This document shows, piece by piece, positions 63,278 through 64,000 of a DNA stretch of 64,000 nucleotides. Under the pieces are notes generated by a model, which had not been told where the DNA came from, searched no databases, and worked only from the letters and a program-made list of their open reading frames with translations. Position 1 is the first letter of the stretch. Every line of letters begins with the position of its first letter. A program made the translations under genes and the position numbers. The DNA lies in assembly GCF_900129235.1 (NCBI RefSeq), contig NZ_FQUV01000001.1, positions 62,001-126,000 on the forward strand. Direction: 5' to 3'. The DNA is from Litoreibacter ascidiaceicola. GTDB taxonomy: Bacteria > Pseudomonadota > Alphaproteobacteria > Rhodobacterales > Rhodobacteraceae.

Positions 63278-63313
63278 TGAAACGCGCGCTCTTGGGCGCG
63301 CGTTTCAGTTTTT
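63278..63313 (+). terminator. Rho-independent terminator after bhcD
   Basis: A perfect twelve-base stem (TGAAACGCGCGC / GCGCGCGTTTCA) with a six-base loop, followed by GTTTTTC. It lies 30 bases after the bhcD stop and 18 bases from the convergent lpd stop, so it may serve both directions. Confidence 0.9.
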
Positions 63314-63330
63314 CGGCCGCTGGATACAGA

Positions 63331-64000
63331 TCAGTGCCGTTTTTTCGGCGGCATCAGGTCGGTGATCGTCCCTTCAAACATTTCTGCTGCGAAGTTCACC
63401 GTTTCCGACAAGGTCGGGTGCGGGTGGATGGTGTGGCCCAGATCGGTCGCGTCGCAGCCCATCTCGATTGCCAGCGCCACCTCGGCGATCAGATCGCCCG
63501 CGTTGGTGCCGACGATAGCCGCGCCGACGACACGGTCGTCGGTCGGGTCAAACAGCACCTTGGTCATCCCTTCGGAGCGCGCGTTGGACAGCGCCCGACC
63601 GGACGCCGCCCATGGAAACACGCCCTTGCCGACTTTCAGACCTTTGGCCTTGGCTTCGGTTTCGGTGATCCCGACCCAAGCGACCTCGGGGTCGGTATAG
63701 GCCACCGACGGGATCACCAGCGCATCGAAGGCGCGGTTGTGTCCCGCGCAGACTTCGGCTGCGACCTTGCCTTCATGCACGGCCTTATGCGCCAGCATCG
63801 GCTGGCCGACCACATCGCCGATGGCGAAGATATGCGGCACGCCGGTGCGTTGCTGGTTGTCGACGGCGATGAAGCCGCGCTCGTCCACGGCGACACCTGC
63901 GGCTTCGGCGTTGATCAACTTGCCGTTCGGACGCCGCCCGACCGAGACGAGGACCTTGTCGAACGTGTCGGTCGTGACCTCGCCCTTGTCGTCCTCGAAG
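63331..64000 (-). CDS. lpdA: Dihydrolipoyl dehydrogenase, N-terminus beyond the window
   Basis: C-terminal 222 residues of an FAD-dependent disulfide oxidoreductase. Read upstream from the stop at 63331 the frame stays open to the window edge: DKVLVSVGRRPN is the NAD/FAD-domain link, FAIGDVVGQPMLAHKAVHEG is the second FAD site, and the dimer domain ends with ALAIEMGCDATDLGHTIHPHPTLSET, holding the His-Pro-His-Pro active-site histidine of lipoamide dehydrogenases. So it is the E3 component of a 2-oxoacid dehydrogenase complex. Convergent with bhcD. Confidence 0.93.
   Translation of the reverse strand, partial: FEDDKGEVTTDTFDKVLVSVGRRPNGKLINAEAAGVAVDERGFIAVDNQQRTGVPHIFAIGDVVGQPMLAHKAVHEGKVAAEVCAGHNRAFDALVIPSVAYTDPEVAWVGITETEAKAKGLKVGKGVFPWAASGRALSNARSEGMTKVLFDPTDDRVVGAAIVGTNAGDLIAEVALAIEMGCDATDLGHTIHPHPTLSETVNFAAEMFEGTITDLMPPKKRH

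Overview
The window is a 64 kb chromosomal-type segment of a GC-rich alphaproteobacterium, most likely a marine Rhodobacterales (Roseobacter group) member. I infer this from the gene content: a complete beta-hydroxyaspartate cycle cluster, an agl-type alpha-glucoside operon joined to Entner-Doudoroff genes, an MttB-family methyltransferase and several roseobacter-style housekeeping genes. No rRNA, tRNA, IS element, integrase or CRISPR array was recognised. Both ends cut through genes (cimA on the left, a dihydrolipoyl dehydrogenase on the right).

Layout. 1-2.7 kb: cysS and cimA, translationally coupled on the minus strand. 2.9-9.8 kb: mixed metabolic genes (aminotransferase with a PEP-mutase/isocitrate-lyase family partner, a TPM-domain zinc-ribbon protein, an MttB homologue, a double GNAT protein, an SRAP/HMCES protein). 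9.8-23.9 kb: a sugar module with eda and edd, an MsrB-like protein, a small secreted protein, aglKAGFE, the divergent LacI-type regulator aglR, a GH1 beta-glucosidase and glucokinase. Together these import alpha-glucosides, hydrolyse them, phosphorylate glucose and feed the Entner-Doudoroff pathway. Perfect palindromes CCAAAGCGCTTTGG and TTCAAAGCGCTTTGAA lie in the aglE-aglR divergent region, and GTTAGCGCTAAC lies in front of edd.

24.4-52.4 kb: the most striking region is one unbroken plus-strand array of 20 genes, mostly overlapping by 1-11 bases. It encodes a phage-tail-like extracellular contractile injection system (eCIS). The structural part has one sheath, one tube, a DUF4255/Pvc16-like terminator, an AAA+ ATPase, a CIS tube-initiator-like protein, a LysM-like protein, gpD and gpV spike/hub proteins, a gp25 protein, two J-type baseplate proteins and a gpI protein with a beta-helix-like tail. 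The rest is unusual: a protein of about 14 QPLHR-type acidic repeats, a CxxC/CxxC protein, a 1140-residue protein with a PASTA-like segment and lysine-rich tail, a 1297-residue DUF4157 protein with a long hydrophobic helical middle and HNH-like motifs, then three enzymes in a row (patatin-like lipase, HExxH metallopeptidase, metallo-beta-lactamase-fold hydrolase) that are candidate cargo. No separate conventional tape-measure gene was recognised. A 527-base untranslated leader with two dyads and a bulged hairpin precedes the sheath gene.

52.4-57.8 kb: an FAD monooxygenase, a YcaQ/AlkZ-like protein, otnC-otnI (tetronate catabolism) and an MmgE/PrpD protein. 57.9-63.3 kb: bhcR and bhcABCD, which convert glyoxylate plus glycine to oxaloacetate, closed by a strong rho-independent terminator. 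All functions are assigned from motifs and recalled family knowledge; no database search was run.
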